Assembly (NCBI RefSeq): GCF_003208655.1
Contig: NZ_QKLU01000007.1
Span: 62,001 to 126,000, forward strand
Length of the DNA: 64,000 nt
Origin: Pedobacter nutrimenti
GTDB taxonomy: Bacteria > Bacteroidota > Bacteroidia > Sphingobacteriales > Sphingobacteriaceae
Direction of reading: 5' to 3'
Shown: piece after piece, positions 17,691-26,169 of the stretch
How positions within the stretch are numbered: position 1 is the first letter of the stretch
Layout of the letters: every line of letters starts with the position of its first letter
Notes under the pieces: generated by a model
Seen by the model: only the letters and a program-made list of their open reading frames with translations
Databases searched by the model: none
Told to the model about the DNA's origin: nothing
Made by a program: the position numbers and the translations under genes

Positions 17691-18539
17691 TTACGCAGTA
17701 TCTTCCTTGTCCATGTATTCTTCTAAGCTGTATTTCAGTTGGTCTAAAAACAAAGTCCGTGAACCTGCACGGGTCTTCATTCGGTGGAAACTGTTATGAA
17801 TATCGCTAAGCGAAACACGGAACAGGATTTGAAATACCATACTGATTTTGCGAATACCCAATTTGCCGTGTGAAAGCGCATCGGCGGCATGAAGCGCATA
17901 AATCAATTCGATAAGGGCGTTCTTTGATTGTGTCCAAAAAATATCTTTTGTATCGCCATTCTGCAATAGCACATCGGGGCTTTGTTCCGGGCTTAATTTT
18001 GTGGTGAGGTAGTTATAGATTAATTCATTGGCTAAGATTTTTGCCACCTTATAATCAAAGTAGGTTGAGAATTGCGGGTCAATTTCAAAAACAAAGCTGT
18101 TTAATCCCTCATAGTAATTGATATTGCCCAGCGTATAATAATTTTCGTCCCGGTCGGTTCTGCCGGAACGGTAGTACCTGTAAAAATCTGAATTGCAGAT
18201 ATGCTCTTTATATTCTTGTTTTAACTCCCGGAGTTGTAAAGCAAAATAGCATTGATGCAAATTCCCGTTATCTGCGGGGCAAGCCGTTTCAATCCGGTAC
18301 ACTTTGTTATAGTAAATCAATTTGCCGAGAATGTTCGGCTTAATCAATTTGAAAAAATGGACTTCTTCGGCTTTACTGGCAAAGCCCTCTTTCAACACGT
18401 CTTCTTTCACGGCACGCAATAATTCCTGAAGATAGATAGTCATTCTATAAGCCTCATCAATAAAGCTGGACGCTTCGGCAGATAATTTTCTTTCCTGCCT
18501 TTGAATTTCGGCAACGATGGTTTGTAAGGGATGTCTCAT
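17691..18539 (-). CDS. rteC: RteC family protein (copy 2), putative excision-operon activator
   Basis: 282 aa. Family blocks: HFFKLIKPNILGKLIYYNKVY (about residues 62-82), FYRYYRSGRTDRDE (about 118), FDYKVAKILANELIYNYL (about 160) and the C-terminal DNA-binding part WTQSKNALIELIYALHAA to TLFLDQLKYSLEEYM. In CTnDOT RteC activates transcription of the xis2c-xis2d-orf3-exc operon, and here the same gene set follows immediately downstream. There are no rteA/rteB (two-component) genes in the window, so if this RteC is controlled by signals it must be in another way. Upstream there is a short hairpin GTATTT-ATCC-AAATAC (18563-18578) in the leader. Confidence 0.92.
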   Translation of the reverse strand: MRHPLQTIVAEIQRQERKLSAEASSFIDEAYRMTIYLQELLRAVKEDVLKEGFASKAEEVHFFKLIKPNILGKLIYYNKVYRIETACPADNGNLHQCYFALQLRELKQEYKEHICNSDFYRYYRSGRTDRDENYYTLGNINYYEGLNSFVFEIDPQFSTYFDYKVAKILANELIYNYLTTKLSPEQSPDVLLQNGDTKDIFWTQSKNALIELIYALHAADALSHGKLGIRKISMVFQILFRVSLSDIHNSFHRMKTRAGSRTLFLDQLKYSLEEYMDKEDTA

Positions 18540-18689
18540 AGCTACACTCGTTTTATCAGGCTGTATTTATCCAAATACAAATGTTACCCTTAACTGTGAA
18601 TTAATCCCATGAGATATGCCGAAGTCAGGTAAAATTTTTTCTAAATACGTATAAAAACGCTATTACGGAGCCTATATAAAAAGATATAA

Positions 18690-18720
18690 AAAAGGGTCGA
18701 ACCGACCCATATTTTTTTTA
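18690..18720. terminator. Bidirectional terminator-like hairpin at the element edge
   Basis: GGGTCG (18694-18699) and CGACCC (18703-18708) flank a 3-nt loop, with an A6-rich run before and eight T after. T-runs therefore follow on both strands. It isolates the element side from the chromosomal sugar hydrolases. Confidence 0.7.
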
Positions 18721-18878
18721 TATTTGCTACTGATTTACAAGGAAATCGAAAGAAAATGAATGCAATAAGCACCATTACTAAATCGTTACCGACAATGATT
18801 TCCCGCCTCGTAAACTACTCATTATAAGCTATATTTAGCTTTTCTAACTTTTTTTTAAAAAAAATCAAAACATAAAAA

Positions 18879-19007
18879 ACATGGGACAGAATACCTGATG
18901 TGCAGAGCTATACGGATGTTTTTATTGATAAGGGATAAGCGGATAAAGACAGCCGAGCTATTTATGAGGATTTTTTACCCGGTGATTTCCTTATGCTGGA
19001 AAAATAA
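18879..19007 (+). pseudogene. Possible gene remnant interrupted by an in-frame stop
   Basis: One reading frame gives DRIPDVQSYTDVFIDKG, then TAA at 18936-18938, and continues in the same frame as ADKDSRAIYEDFLPGDFLML, ending at TAA 19005-19007. Both halves have natural protein-like composition, unlike the AT-rich DNA before them, so this looks like the 3' end of a decayed gene. I cannot name the family. It lies at the junction between the mobile element and the chromosome, where truncated genes are expected. Confidence 0.3.
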
Positions 19008-19027
19008 ATTGCTAATTTATATTGAGT

Positions 19028-19035
19028 AAAACGTT
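19028..19035. promoter_or_regulatory. AAACGTTT palindrome, LacI-type operator-like
   Basis: The core AAACGTTT, with a central CG and in the context GTAAAACGTTTGCGC, resembles sites for LacI-family sugar regulators. It lies 89 bp upstream of the fucosidase start. The match is short and could be chance. No LacI gene is present in the window. Confidence 0.25.
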
Positions 19036-19123
19036 TGCGCAGATAATTCATGTTATACTGTGTACGGAAATACATAATTTGCTTTCTGTAATCAACTCTG
19101 GACTTTAGTGCTCCCAAAACATC

Positions 19124-20557
19124 ATGAACAAAATTGTACTCTTTGTTGCAGTTTATTTTTTGAGCTTTTATGCTTTAGGACAATCTCCGAAGGAAAACAG
19201 CCGAAGATCATCCATAAATCTTAAATATGGTGCACACCGTTTAGGAAAAAGAGAGGATCTGGATATGAAAAGATGGCGGGCTTATGGATTTGGGCAATTT
19301 ATCCATTGGGGACTATATGCAATACCTGGTGGAGAATGGAAAGGAAAGGAATATAACGGTGCAGCCGAGTGGATCCGCTCTTGGGAGGGAATGCCCAAAT
19401 CAGATTACGACTCCCTTTACCTTAAATTTAATCCTGTAAATTTTAGTCCTGATTCATGGGCTAAAATGGCTAGAAAGATGGGGGCACGTTACATTACGTT
19501 TACCACCAAACATCATGATGGTTTTTGTTTATGGCCCAGTAAATTCAGTGATTATACCATTTCTAAAACACCTTATCAGAAGGATATTGTAAAAGCGGTT
19601 GTGGATGCTTATACCCGTGAGGGAATAGATGTAATTCTGTATTTTTCTGTAATGGACTGGCACCATCCGGGTTGGCGGTATGAATTAAAAACAACGGAAG
19701 ACAGTGTTGCTTTTGAAGGATTTAAACAGTTTACGCGCAACCAGCTTCTGGAGTTGCTGCAGAATTACCCAAAAATTAAGGGATTTTGGTTTGATGGTAC
19801 CTGGGATAAATCCTGGGTGAGGCAGGCCCGTTTTGCAGATGAACTGGAAAAGGAAATGCGGAAAGTACATCCCGGTCTGATTATCGGCAGCCGTTTCAGG
19901 GCTGATGAAAATGGAGCCCGTCATTTTGATTCAAATGGAGACCTGATGGGAGATTATGAACAGGGCTGGGAAAGAGTGTTACCAAATAAAATTGAAGATG
20001 TCCACGGAAATGACTGGGATGCGATCATGACAGTTCCTGAAAATCAATGGGGATACAATAAGTTCTGGAAAGGACATCTGAAGACAGCTTTTGAACTGAT
20101 TGAAATGACCGCAAAATCAGTTTCCTTGGGAGGTAATTTTGTCTTAAACTTTGGGCCGCAGGCAGATGGGACCATCCGTGTGGAAGAGCAAAAACTTGCC
20201 GGAGAAATTGGTGAATGGATGGAACAGAACAAAGAAGCGATATACGATTGTGAATATGCCGGTTTGGAAAAACAGGATTGGGGTTATTTTACAAAAAAAA
20301 GAGGGTCTGAGAAAATTTATATGATTGTTTGTAATGTGCCCCTAAGTAGGAACCTCAGAATTAAACTCCCGGAGGGGAAAGGTTTTAAGAATGTTCGTCT
20401 GATCAGTCGGCCTGGGCAATTATTGAATTCGGAAAAATTAAATGCAAAGGAATACTTTATCCAGCTTCCCCAAATGGAGGTTAAAAGTCCCATTGTTGTG
20501 GAAATGGAATTAATAAGCAAGCAAAATGAAGGAAGTTTTGAGAAAGCAAAAATTTAA
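19124..20557 (+). CDS. Alpha-L-fucosidase, GH29, secreted
   Basis: 477 aa with a signal peptide (MNKIVLFVAVYFLSFYALGQ). GH29 features: FGQFIHWGLYAIPGGEW near the N-terminus, ARYITFTTKHHDGFCLW (the paired His of the active site), LYFSVMDWHHP, and the likely catalytic nucleophile Asp224 in GFWFDGTW. A VLNFGPQADG segment and a small beta-sandwich C-terminal domain (about 385-470) complete the usual family architecture. The enzyme releases alpha-linked L-fucose from glycans, most likely in the periplasm. A GH2 gene starts 32 bp before the end of this one, so the two are translationally coupled and probably work on the same fucosylated galactose-containing substrate. Confidence 0.95.
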   Translation: MNKIVLFVAVYFLSFYALGQSPKENSRRSSINLKYGAHRLGKREDLDMKRWRAYGFGQFIHWGLYAIPGGEWKGKEYNGAAEWIRSWEGMPKSDYDSLYLKFNPVNFSPDSWAKMARKMGARYITFTTKHHDGFCLWPSKFSDYTISKTPYQKDIVKAVVDAYTREGIDVILYFSVMDWHHPGWRYELKTTEDSVAFEGFKQFTRNQLLELLQNYPKIKGFWFDGTWDKSWVRQARFADELEKEMRKVHPGLIIGSRFRADENGARHFDSNGDLMGDYEQGWERVLPNKIEDVHGNDWDAIMTVPENQWGYNKFWKGHLKTAFELIEMTAKSVSLGGNFVLNFGPQADGTIRVEEQKLAGEIGEWMEQNKEAIYDCEYAGLEKQDWGYFTKKRGSEKIYMIVCNVPLSRNLRIKLPEGKGFKNVRLISRPGQLLNSEKLNAKEYFIQLPQMEVKSPIVVEMELISKQNEGSFEKAKI

Positions 20558-22589
20558 AATAATGATGTACATCCTGCTTTTTTCGCAGGCTCTGACAGGC
20601 AAAGCGCAGTTCGCAAGACAAACCATTTCTTTGAATGACAACTGGTCCTTCAGAAAGACAAAGGACAGTACTGCAAAGGAATGGATGGTGGTTAAGTTGC
20701 CACATACCTGGAATGCGACTGATATGCAGCTTTCTAAAGATTTTTATCAGGGAGAGGGAACGTATAAAAGGGAATTTATATTTGGCCCTGAGTATAAGGA
20801 CAAGCGTTTGTTTCTTCGTTTTGAAGGAGTTGGACAAGTTGCCACGGTATATGTTAACGGTCAATTGATAGGAACACATAAAGGTGCATATGGAGCGTTC
20901 TGTCTGGACATTACTTATGCCGTCAAGTTAGGGATTCCCAATACCATTTTGGTAAAAGCAGACAATACAGCCCGTAAGGATGTGATTCCGGTAAATCACT
21001 TTTTATTTGGGATTTATGGTGGGATTTACAGACCGGTTAGCCTTATTGTAACGAATAAGCTGAACATTAGCACAACAGATTATGCTTCCCCTGGAATTTA
21101 TATTTCTCAAAAAAATGTCAGTGCAGGATCTGCAGACATCAGTGTGGCGGTCAAAATAGAAAATAAAGAAAAGCTAAGCCAGGACATACAACTTAAAACG
21201 ATTGTTTATGATCGTGCCGGCCGGGCTGTTTTGGAAAAGAGTACATTTGAAAAGATCGGTACACAGGGGAGACAACAAGTTACACAGGAGCTTCAACTCG
21301 AAAAGCCACATTTATGGGATGGATTAAATGATCCTTATCTTTATAAAGTACACACACAGATCATCAGGGGTAATAAAGTTATGGATGAAGTGGTCCAGCC
21401 GCTGGGGCTTCGCAAATTTGAAATTATTCCGGGGAAAGGTTTTTTTCTAAATGGTAGAGCCTATGCCATGCATGGGGTAAGCCGGCATCAAGACCGGTGG
21501 CAGTATGGCAGCGCATTAAGCAATGATCAACATCAGCAAGACTTGGATATCATTAAAGAAATGGGTGCAACCACCATTCGATTTGCACACTATCAGCAAG
21601 CCGAATATATGTATGCTGCTTGTGACAGCATGGGTTTTGTGAGTTGGGCGGAAATCCCTTTTGTAAATAAATATACAGGCGAAGAAGGTGACAATGCCCG
21701 CCAGCAACTGACCGAGTTGATTCTTCAGAATTACAATCACCCTTCAATTTATGTATGGGGATTGCACAATGAGGTTTATGGTAAAACACCTGCCGATTTT
21801 CCTGCTGTGCTGACCAGGGAATTAAATGACATGGCAAAATTAGAAGATCCATATCGTTATACCGCTAGTGTGAGTGGATATGGAGAAATGGAGCGGCCAA
21901 CAAATCTAAATACAGATATCCAGGGAATGAACCGTTATTATGGCTGGTATGAGGGTAAAATAGGAGATCTGGAGGACTGGGCACATGGTCTGGAAACAAA
22001 ATATCCCGACAATAAGGTTATACTGGCGGAATATGGAGCTGATGGGAATGTTTTTCAACAGCAGGAAGCATCTGCTTTAGGTGATACCTACGATTACACC
22101 TTGCCTTTTTATCCAGAAACCTATGAAACCAAAACCCATGAAATTCAATGGCCGGTTATCGCCAGGCACCCCTATATTGCCGCATCTTACGTGTGGAATA
22201 TGTTTGATTTTGCCACACCCATGTGGAACAGGGGAAGTATGCCGGCCCGAAATATGAAAGGATTGGTGACTTTTGACCGTAAACTCAAAAAGGATGCGTT
22301 TTACTGGTATAAAGCAAACTGGTCAAAAGAACCTGTTTTGTATCTAACCGAAAGGAGAAATGCCCTTCGGAAAAATGAAATTACCAATGTAACAGTGTAT
22401 TCAAATTCAGGCAGGCCATCATTGTACCTCAATGGTAAAAAAATTGCTGCTCTCCCAGTGCAGGGCAGTAATGATGTCCAGTTTATTTTTAAAGATTTGC
22501 ATCTTAAAAAAGGAGATAATAAAATCAAAACAGTGGTTTTAAATCAGGGAAAAATGCTTACCGATACCATGGTCTGGACTTTAAAATAA
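20526..22589 (+). CDS. Glycoside hydrolase family 2 (beta-galactosidase-like)
   Basis: 687 aa from ATG 20526, which overlaps the fucosidase by 32 bp. An alternative ATG at 20562 would leave the hydrophobic stretch MMYILLFSQALTGKAQ without a basic n-region, so the upstream start is preferred. The GH2 sugar-binding domain begins at DNWSFRKT and LPHTWNATD, followed by an Ig-like domain and the TIM barrel. The acid/base Glu416 is in WGLHNEVYG and the nucleophile Glu502 in ILAEYGADG. The domain order is standard but the protein is shorter than E. coli LacZ, like Bacteroidota periplasmic exo-beta-galactosidases/glucuronidases. The exact sugar cannot be read. Its 3' end is convergent with an Lrp-type regulator (10 nt). 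Confidence 0.9.
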   Translation: MKEVLRKQKFKIMMYILLFSQALTGKAQFARQTISLNDNWSFRKTKDSTAKEWMVVKLPHTWNATDMQLSKDFYQGEGTYKREFIFGPEYKDKRLFLRFEGVGQVATVYVNGQLIGTHKGAYGAFCLDITYAVKLGIPNTILVKADNTARKDVIPVNHFLFGIYGGIYRPVSLIVTNKLNISTTDYASPGIYISQKNVSAGSADISVAVKIENKEKLSQDIQLKTIVYDRAGRAVLEKSTFEKIGTQGRQQVTQELQLEKPHLWDGLNDPYLYKVHTQIIRGNKVMDEVVQPLGLRKFEIIPGKGFFLNGRAYAMHGVSRHQDRWQYGSALSNDQHQQDLDIIKEMGATTIRFAHYQQAEYMYAACDSMGFVSWAEIPFVNKYTGEEGDNARQQLTELILQNYNHPSIYVWGLHNEVYGKTPADFPAVLTRELNDMAKLEDPYRYTASVSGYGEMERPTNLNTDIQGMNRYYGWYEGKIGDLEDWAHGLETKYPDNKVILAEYGADGNVFQQQEASALGDTYDYTLPFYPETYETKTHEIQWPVIARHPYIAASYVWNMFDFATPMWNRGSMPARNMKGLVTFDRKLKKDAFYWYKANWSKEPVLYLTERRNALRKNEITNVTVYSNSGRPSLYLNGKKIAALPVQGSNDVQFIFKDLHLKKGDNKIKTVVLNQGKMLTDTMVWTLK

Positions 22590-22599
22590 TAGATTTGAT

Positions 22600-23064
22600 T
22601 TACAAAGGATAAGCTGTTTCACTTTTTGGTTCAGAGAGAACAAAAAAACTTTGTACCGTACTGATATTGGGCAAGGTGGCCAGTTTGTTCCGTAAAAAGA
22701 CATGATAAGCGTCCATGTCACTGGTAGAAATGCGCAGGATAAAATCGAAAGCACCAGTCATTTGAAAGCATTCCATGACTTCACCAAATTTAGAAACCTC
22801 CTGTTCAAATGCATTTAAAGTTTCTGCGGTATGGTCTTTCAAAAAAACATGTGAAAAGGCCAGAAGACTTCTGTTGATTTTTTTTCTGTCAAGAATGGCC
22901 ACAACCCTTTGTATATAACCCTGCTCTTTTAATTTTCTGATTCTTTCGTGTACCGTGGCAATAGATTTATTGATTTTAAAGGCCACCTCTTTGTTGGTGA
23001 GTTGCGCATCCTTTTGTAAAAGCCTTAAAATCTCCAGATCTGTCTGGTCAAGTATGCTCTGCAT
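22600..23064 (-). CDS. Lrp/AsnC family transcriptional regulator
   Basis: 154 aa from the ATG at 23064, which gives the normal family length; an in-frame start at 23115 would add 17 residues that are not family-like. N-terminal HTH: LDQTDLEILRLLQKDAQLTNK and EVAFKINKSIATVHERIRKL, then GYIQRVVAILD. The C-terminal RAM (ligand-binding, oligomerising) domain runs from about residue 65 (LLAFSHVFLKDH) to VQSFFVLSEPK, with the FDFILRISTSDMDAYHVFL block. It is divergent from the cysteine synthase gene across 179 bp that contain a perfect palindrome at 23146-23164. It therefore probably regulates itself and that gene in response to an amino acid, cysteine being the natural guess. Confidence 0.93.
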   Translation of the reverse strand: MQSILDQTDLEILRLLQKDAQLTNKEVAFKINKSIATVHERIRKLKEQGYIQRVVAILDRKKINRSLLAFSHVFLKDHTAETLNAFEQEVSKFGEVMECFQMTGAFDFILRISTSDMDAYHVFLRNKLATLPNISTVQSFFVLSEPKSETAYPL

Positions 23065-23145
23065 GTTATTCCGATTTGAAAAAAAAACAGCCGGCTGTTT
23101 TTTTTGTGTAATCATTCTGAAAAAAAATAAATAATAATGTATTTA

Positions 23146-23164
23146 TTCCATAAAATTTATGGAA
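23146..23164. promoter_or_regulatory. Palindromic operator between lrp-like and cysteine synthase genes
   Basis: TTCCATAAA-A-TTTATGGAA is a perfect 9-bp inverted repeat with one central base. With one bulge it extends to 13 bp on each side (23143-23169). It is AT-rich, as Lrp/AsnC sites are, and stands in the middle of a divergent regulator/target pair. Confidence 0.65.
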
Positions 23165-23243
23165 ATAAAGGTAATGATTGTTATTATAATTTGAAAGAAT
23201 GAATTTTACCGAATTATCATAAAAGAGATAATTTAATATCATC

Positions 23244-24296
23244 ATGTCATTAGATACACAAGAAAGCCTTTGTTTAACGGAAAACCTGGAAGAAAAATTT
23301 GGCCATTTATGGCACCTGGTTGGAAATACACCAATGATTGAACTGCAATATAAATATCAGGGCAATGCCGGGAAAATTTATGTGAAATGCGAACATTATA
23401 ATTTGACGGGAAGCATCAAGGACCGTGTTGCATTGTTTACTTTATACAATGCTTATAAAGAGTGCAAAATAAAGCCCGGGGATGTGATTGTTGAAGCGAC
23501 TAGTGGTAATACTGGGATTGCTTTTGCGGCAATTGGAAAAGCAATGGGACATCCGGTTAAAATCATTATGCCCAATTGGCTGAGTAAAGAGAGAATAGAT
23601 ATTATAAAAAGCATGGGGGCAGAAGTAATCCTGATCAGCAAGGAGCAAGGTGGCTTTCTGGGCAGTATCCAACTGGCGGAATTTATGGCCCGTGAAAACA
23701 ATAATACCTTTCTTCCACGTCAGTTCGAAAATCAGGATAATCCTAAAGCACATGAACAAACAACAGGCGTAGAAATATGGGAACAGCTTAAGTTAAACAA
23801 TTTGAGTCCCGATGCCTTTGTGGCTGGTGTAGGTACCGGAGGAACAATTATGGGCGTTGGTAAATACCTGAAATCACAAAAACAAACTGTAAAAATACAT
23901 CCTTTGGAACCTGCTGAATCACCAACGCTGACGACCGGTTATAAAGTTGGGAGCCACAGGATACAAGGTATCTCCGATGAGTTTATTCCTGAAATTGTAA
24001 AGCTGAAAGAACTGGACGAAGTCATTCAGGCGCATGATGGGGATTCGATTTTAATGGCCCAGAAGCTTGGACGTGAACTTGGGCTGGCTGTAGGGATTTC
24101 CTCTGGTGCAAATGTGATTGGTGCCATTAAACTTCAGCAGCAACTTGGGTATGACAGTTGTGTGGTGACTGTTTTTTCCGACAGCAATAAAAAATACCTG
24201 AGTACAGACCTGATGAAAGAAGAACCATTGAAAGCAGGTTACCTGACCCCGGATACAGAATTTATAGACTACAGGCCAATCTGCCGATTAAAATAA
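23244..24296 (+). CDS. PLP-dependent cysteine synthase family protein
   Basis: 350 aa, fold-type II PLP enzyme. PLP Lys59 in NLTGSIKDR, phosphate/substrate loop [14 protein letters not shown]-phosphate binding [15 protein letters not shown] and the C-terminal GISSGAN are all present. This is the O-acetylserine sulfhydrylase / cystathionine-beta-synthase-like family; which nucleophile it uses cannot be decided by eye. The N-terminal 20 residues are an extension before the usual start of the fold. The gene is divergent from an Lrp/AsnC regulator and is followed after 8 nt by dsbD, giving an operon that connects cysteine synthesis with periplasmic thiol chemistry. Confidence 0.9.
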   Translation: MSLDTQESLCLTENLEEKFGHLWHLVGNTPMIELQYKYQGNAGKIYVKCEHYNLTGSIKDRVALFTLYNAYKECKIKPGDVIVEATSGNTGIAFAAIGKAMGHPVKIIMPNWLSKERIDIIKSMGAEVILISKEQGGFLGSIQLAEFMARENNNTFLPRQFENQDNPKAHEQTTGVEIWEQLKLNNLSPDAFVAGVGTGGTIMGVGKYLKSQKQTVKIHPLEPAESPTLTTGYKVGSHRIQGISDEFIPEIVKLKELDEVIQAHDGDSILMAQKLGRELGLAVGISSGANVIGAIKLQQQLGYDSCVVTVFSDSNKKYLSTDLMKEEPLKAGYLTPDTEFIDYRPICRLK

Positions 24297-24304
24297 GTAA
24301 AACC

Positions 24305-25990
24305 ATGATGACCTTAAAAAAAAGCCGGGCAGGCCTGACCATACTTGCCCTTATCCTTTTATTGTTTTGCGGATTGAACCGGAGCCTTGCTCAGGACACC
24401 AGTGCTGCAGATGTTGAATTTACAGAGATCAGCAGTGTACCTGTAGATACGCCACAGAAAGTAACAACATTAGCGAATGGAACAACAGTTCAGAAAAAAG
24501 AAGCAGAAAAGCCAGCGGTAATTAAAGAAAAACCAGGGCAAAATGAACAGAAGTCCCTTTGGGCTATTTTTATCACAGGTTTTGTTGGTGGGCTTGCGGC
24601 CTTGCTGATGCCTTGCATTTTTCCAATGCTTCCCCTTACTGTTAGTTTTTTTACCAAAGGAAGTGAAAAGGGGAAAGCTTTCAGAAGGGCCGCTTTGTAT
24701 GGGTTTTTCATTATTCTGATTTATGTCGTGCTTGGCCTTTTGGTGACCATACTGTTTGGCGCCGATGCTTTAAATAGTTTGTCTACGAACGGGATTTTTA
24801 ATTTCTTTTTCTTTTTATTGCTGGTTGCTTTTGCAGCTTCTTTTCTGGGGGCCTTCGAAATTACTTTACCTTCATCATGGGTAAATAAAATGGATGCCAA
24901 TTCAGATAAAGGTGGAATAGCTGGTTTGTTTTTTATGGCTGGCACATTGGCCCTGGTTTCATTTTCCTGTACGGGCCCTATTATTGGGACCTTGCTGGTT
25001 CAGGCGGCAACAAGCGGTGCATTATTGGGACCAGCTATTGGAATGTTTGGTTTTTCTCTCGCCCTTGCAATTCCATTTGCCCTTTTTGCCTTATTTCCCT
25101 CTGCGATGAATGCACTGCCAAAATCAGGAGGCTGGCTCAATAGTGTGAAGGTGGTATTGGGCTTCCTTGAACTGGCCTTTGCCTTGAAATTTCTAAGTAA
25201 TGTTGATCTGGCTTATCATTGGGAATGGTTTGACCGTGAGATCTTCCTGGTTCTTTGGATCGTTATCTTTGGAATGATGGGGATTTACCTCCTTGGAAAG
25301 TTGAAATTCTCTCATGATAGTGATTTGAAGTATGTTTCCGTTCCAAGGTTAATGATGGCCATTGTGGTATTGTCTTTTACAGTATACATGGTACCCGGCT
25401 TATGGGGTGCCCCACTGAAATCTATTTCCGCCTTTTTACCTCCTCAACAAACGCAGGATTTTGATTTGTATACCCCAAGTCTTATTCCTGTTAAAGGGCA
25501 GCATGGTACAACAGTATCCTCTGGTCCTCATAAATATGCAGAGATTTTTCATTCTCCTTTAAATTTGGATGCTTTCTTTGATTATGAAGAAGGATTAGCT
25601 TATGCAAAAAAAGTAAATAAACCAGTTCTGATTGATTTTACAGGGCATGCCTGTGTGAATTGCAGGAAAATGGAAGCGAATGTATGGCCAAACCCGGATG
25701 TTTATAAAGTGATTAGTGAGGAATATGTCTTGATCCAGTTGTATGTGGATGATAAAACTGAGGTGGCGTCAGCCGATGTAGTCACTTCTGCACAAGGCAG
25801 GATACTGAATACGATCGGAAAAAAATGGAGCGATTTGCAGGCTGCAAAATTTCATGCCAATTCACAGCCATTTTATGTGCTGCTGGATCCAAAAACTGAA
25901 AAAATACTGGTGGAACCTCAGGGTGCAGACTACAATCCTGCCAATTACCTTAAATTCTTAAAAAGTGGTTTAGAGGGATTTTCTAAATAA
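24305..25990 (+). CDS. dsbD: DsbD-type thiol:disulfide interchange protein
   Basis: 561 aa. Signal peptide (cleavage about SLAQ, residue 30), then a short linker of about 50 residues instead of the usual N-terminal alpha domain. The eight-helix CcdA/DsbD membrane core follows, with its redox pair Cys104 (LMPCIFPM) and the Cys in SFSCTGPIIG. A C-terminal periplasmic thioredoxin domain carries CVNC (Cys450/Cys453) in GHACVNCRKM. The family passes electrons from cytoplasmic thioredoxin to periplasmic substrates. Missing here is a recognisable N-terminal DsbD-alpha domain, so the final acceptor must be other proteins. It is 8 nt after the cysteine synthase gene and co-transcribed with it. Confidence 0.92.
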   Translation: MMTLKKSRAGLTILALILLLFCGLNRSLAQDTSAADVEFTEISSVPVDTPQKVTTLANGTTVQKKEAEKPAVIKEKPGQNEQKSLWAIFITGFVGGLAALLMPCIFPMLPLTVSFFTKGSEKGKAFRRAALYGFFIILIYVVLGLLVTILFGADALNSLSTNGIFNFFFFLLLVAFAASFLGAFEITLPSSWVNKMDANSDKGGIAGLFFMAGTLALVSFSCTGPIIGTLLVQAATSGALLGPAIGMFGFSLALAIPFALFALFPSAMNALPKSGGWLNSVKVVLGFLELAFALKFLSNVDLAYHWEWFDREIFLVLWIVIFGMMGIYLLGKLKFSHDSDLKYVSVPRLMMAIVVLSFTVYMVPGLWGAPLKSISAFLPPQQTQDFDLYTPSLIPVKGQHGTTVSSGPHKYAEIFHSPLNLDAFFDYEEGLAYAKKVNKPVLIDFTGHACVNCRKMEANVWPNPDVYKVISEEYVLIQLYVDDKTEVASADVVTSAQGRILNTIGKKWSDLQAAKFHANSQPFYVLLDPKTEKILVEPQGADYNPANYLKFLKSGLEGFSK

Positions 25991-26002
25991 AATTGGGTAA
26001 GA

Positions 26003-26096
26003 CGATATGAAAATACGCCTTCAGGGATGCGCCTGACCAGGCTCCCTGAAGGGGGAGCAATCCAGTCAATATTCCCTTAGGAGTATTTTCATATCG
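26003..26096. repeat. 94-nt nested inverted-repeat element after dsbD
   Basis: Outer arms CGATATGAAAATAC (26003-26016) and GTATTTTCATATCG (26083-26096) are exact reverse complements. Inside, CCTTCAGGGA (26018-26027) pairs with TCCCTGAAGG (26043-26052), and within that GCCTG-AC-CAGGC forms a third stem. A further GGGA/TCCC pair can form on the 3' side. This resembles a REP/MITE-like palindromic element or a structured RNA, and may also stop transcription after dsbD. No transposase is nearby and no second copy was seen in the window. Confidence 0.7.
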
Positions 26097-26169
26097 ATGA
26101 TAAATCAGTTGCTGTTTTAGGGTTTGTGTTTAAAGGGTAATTGTGTTTATTGTGTAACTAGGTACAGTC

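Larger units (their letters stand above)
4602..18720. mobile_element. Partial CTnDOT-like integrative conjugative element (excision module side)
   Basis: The gene order on the minus strand is rteC, two small Xis-like HTH genes, DUF3945, topoisomerase III, ORF6N, DUF1896 and methylase/helicase. In CTnDOT the excision operon regulated by RteC is xis2c-xis2d-orf3-exc, with exc being a topoisomerase III, so the match in order and type is close. The right limit is set where element genes stop (rteC start 18539, terminator at 18694-18708) and chromosomal sugar hydrolases begin at 19124. The left limit is outside or unclear: the metal genes at 1-4484 may be cargo. No integrase, mobilisation or tra gene is present here, so it is unknown whether the element is complete and mobile. 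Confidence 0.75.
18540..19123. other. 584-bp spacer at the right edge of the ICE
   Basis: The spacer holds the rteC leader with a small hairpin (18563-18578) and a bidirectional terminator-like hairpin (18694-18708). A short open frame at 18756-18827 (23 codons) is probably chance. A gene remnant with an internal stop lies at about 18879-19007, and an AAACGTTT palindrome at 19028-19035 precedes the fucosidase. I could not find a tRNA, nor a clear attachment-site duplication, since the other end is not in the window. Confidence 0.6.

Noticed and set aside
18756-18827. 23-codon frame MNAISTITKS...
   Set aside because: Too short, and no similarity or signal beyond a start and stop; could be chance in AT-rich DNA.
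18540-19123. CTnDOT-type attachment core (GTA-N2-TTTGC) at the ICE edge
   Set aside because: Only near matches were found (for example the CATAATTTGC stretch at about 19073-19082). Without the other end no duplicated att core can be shown.
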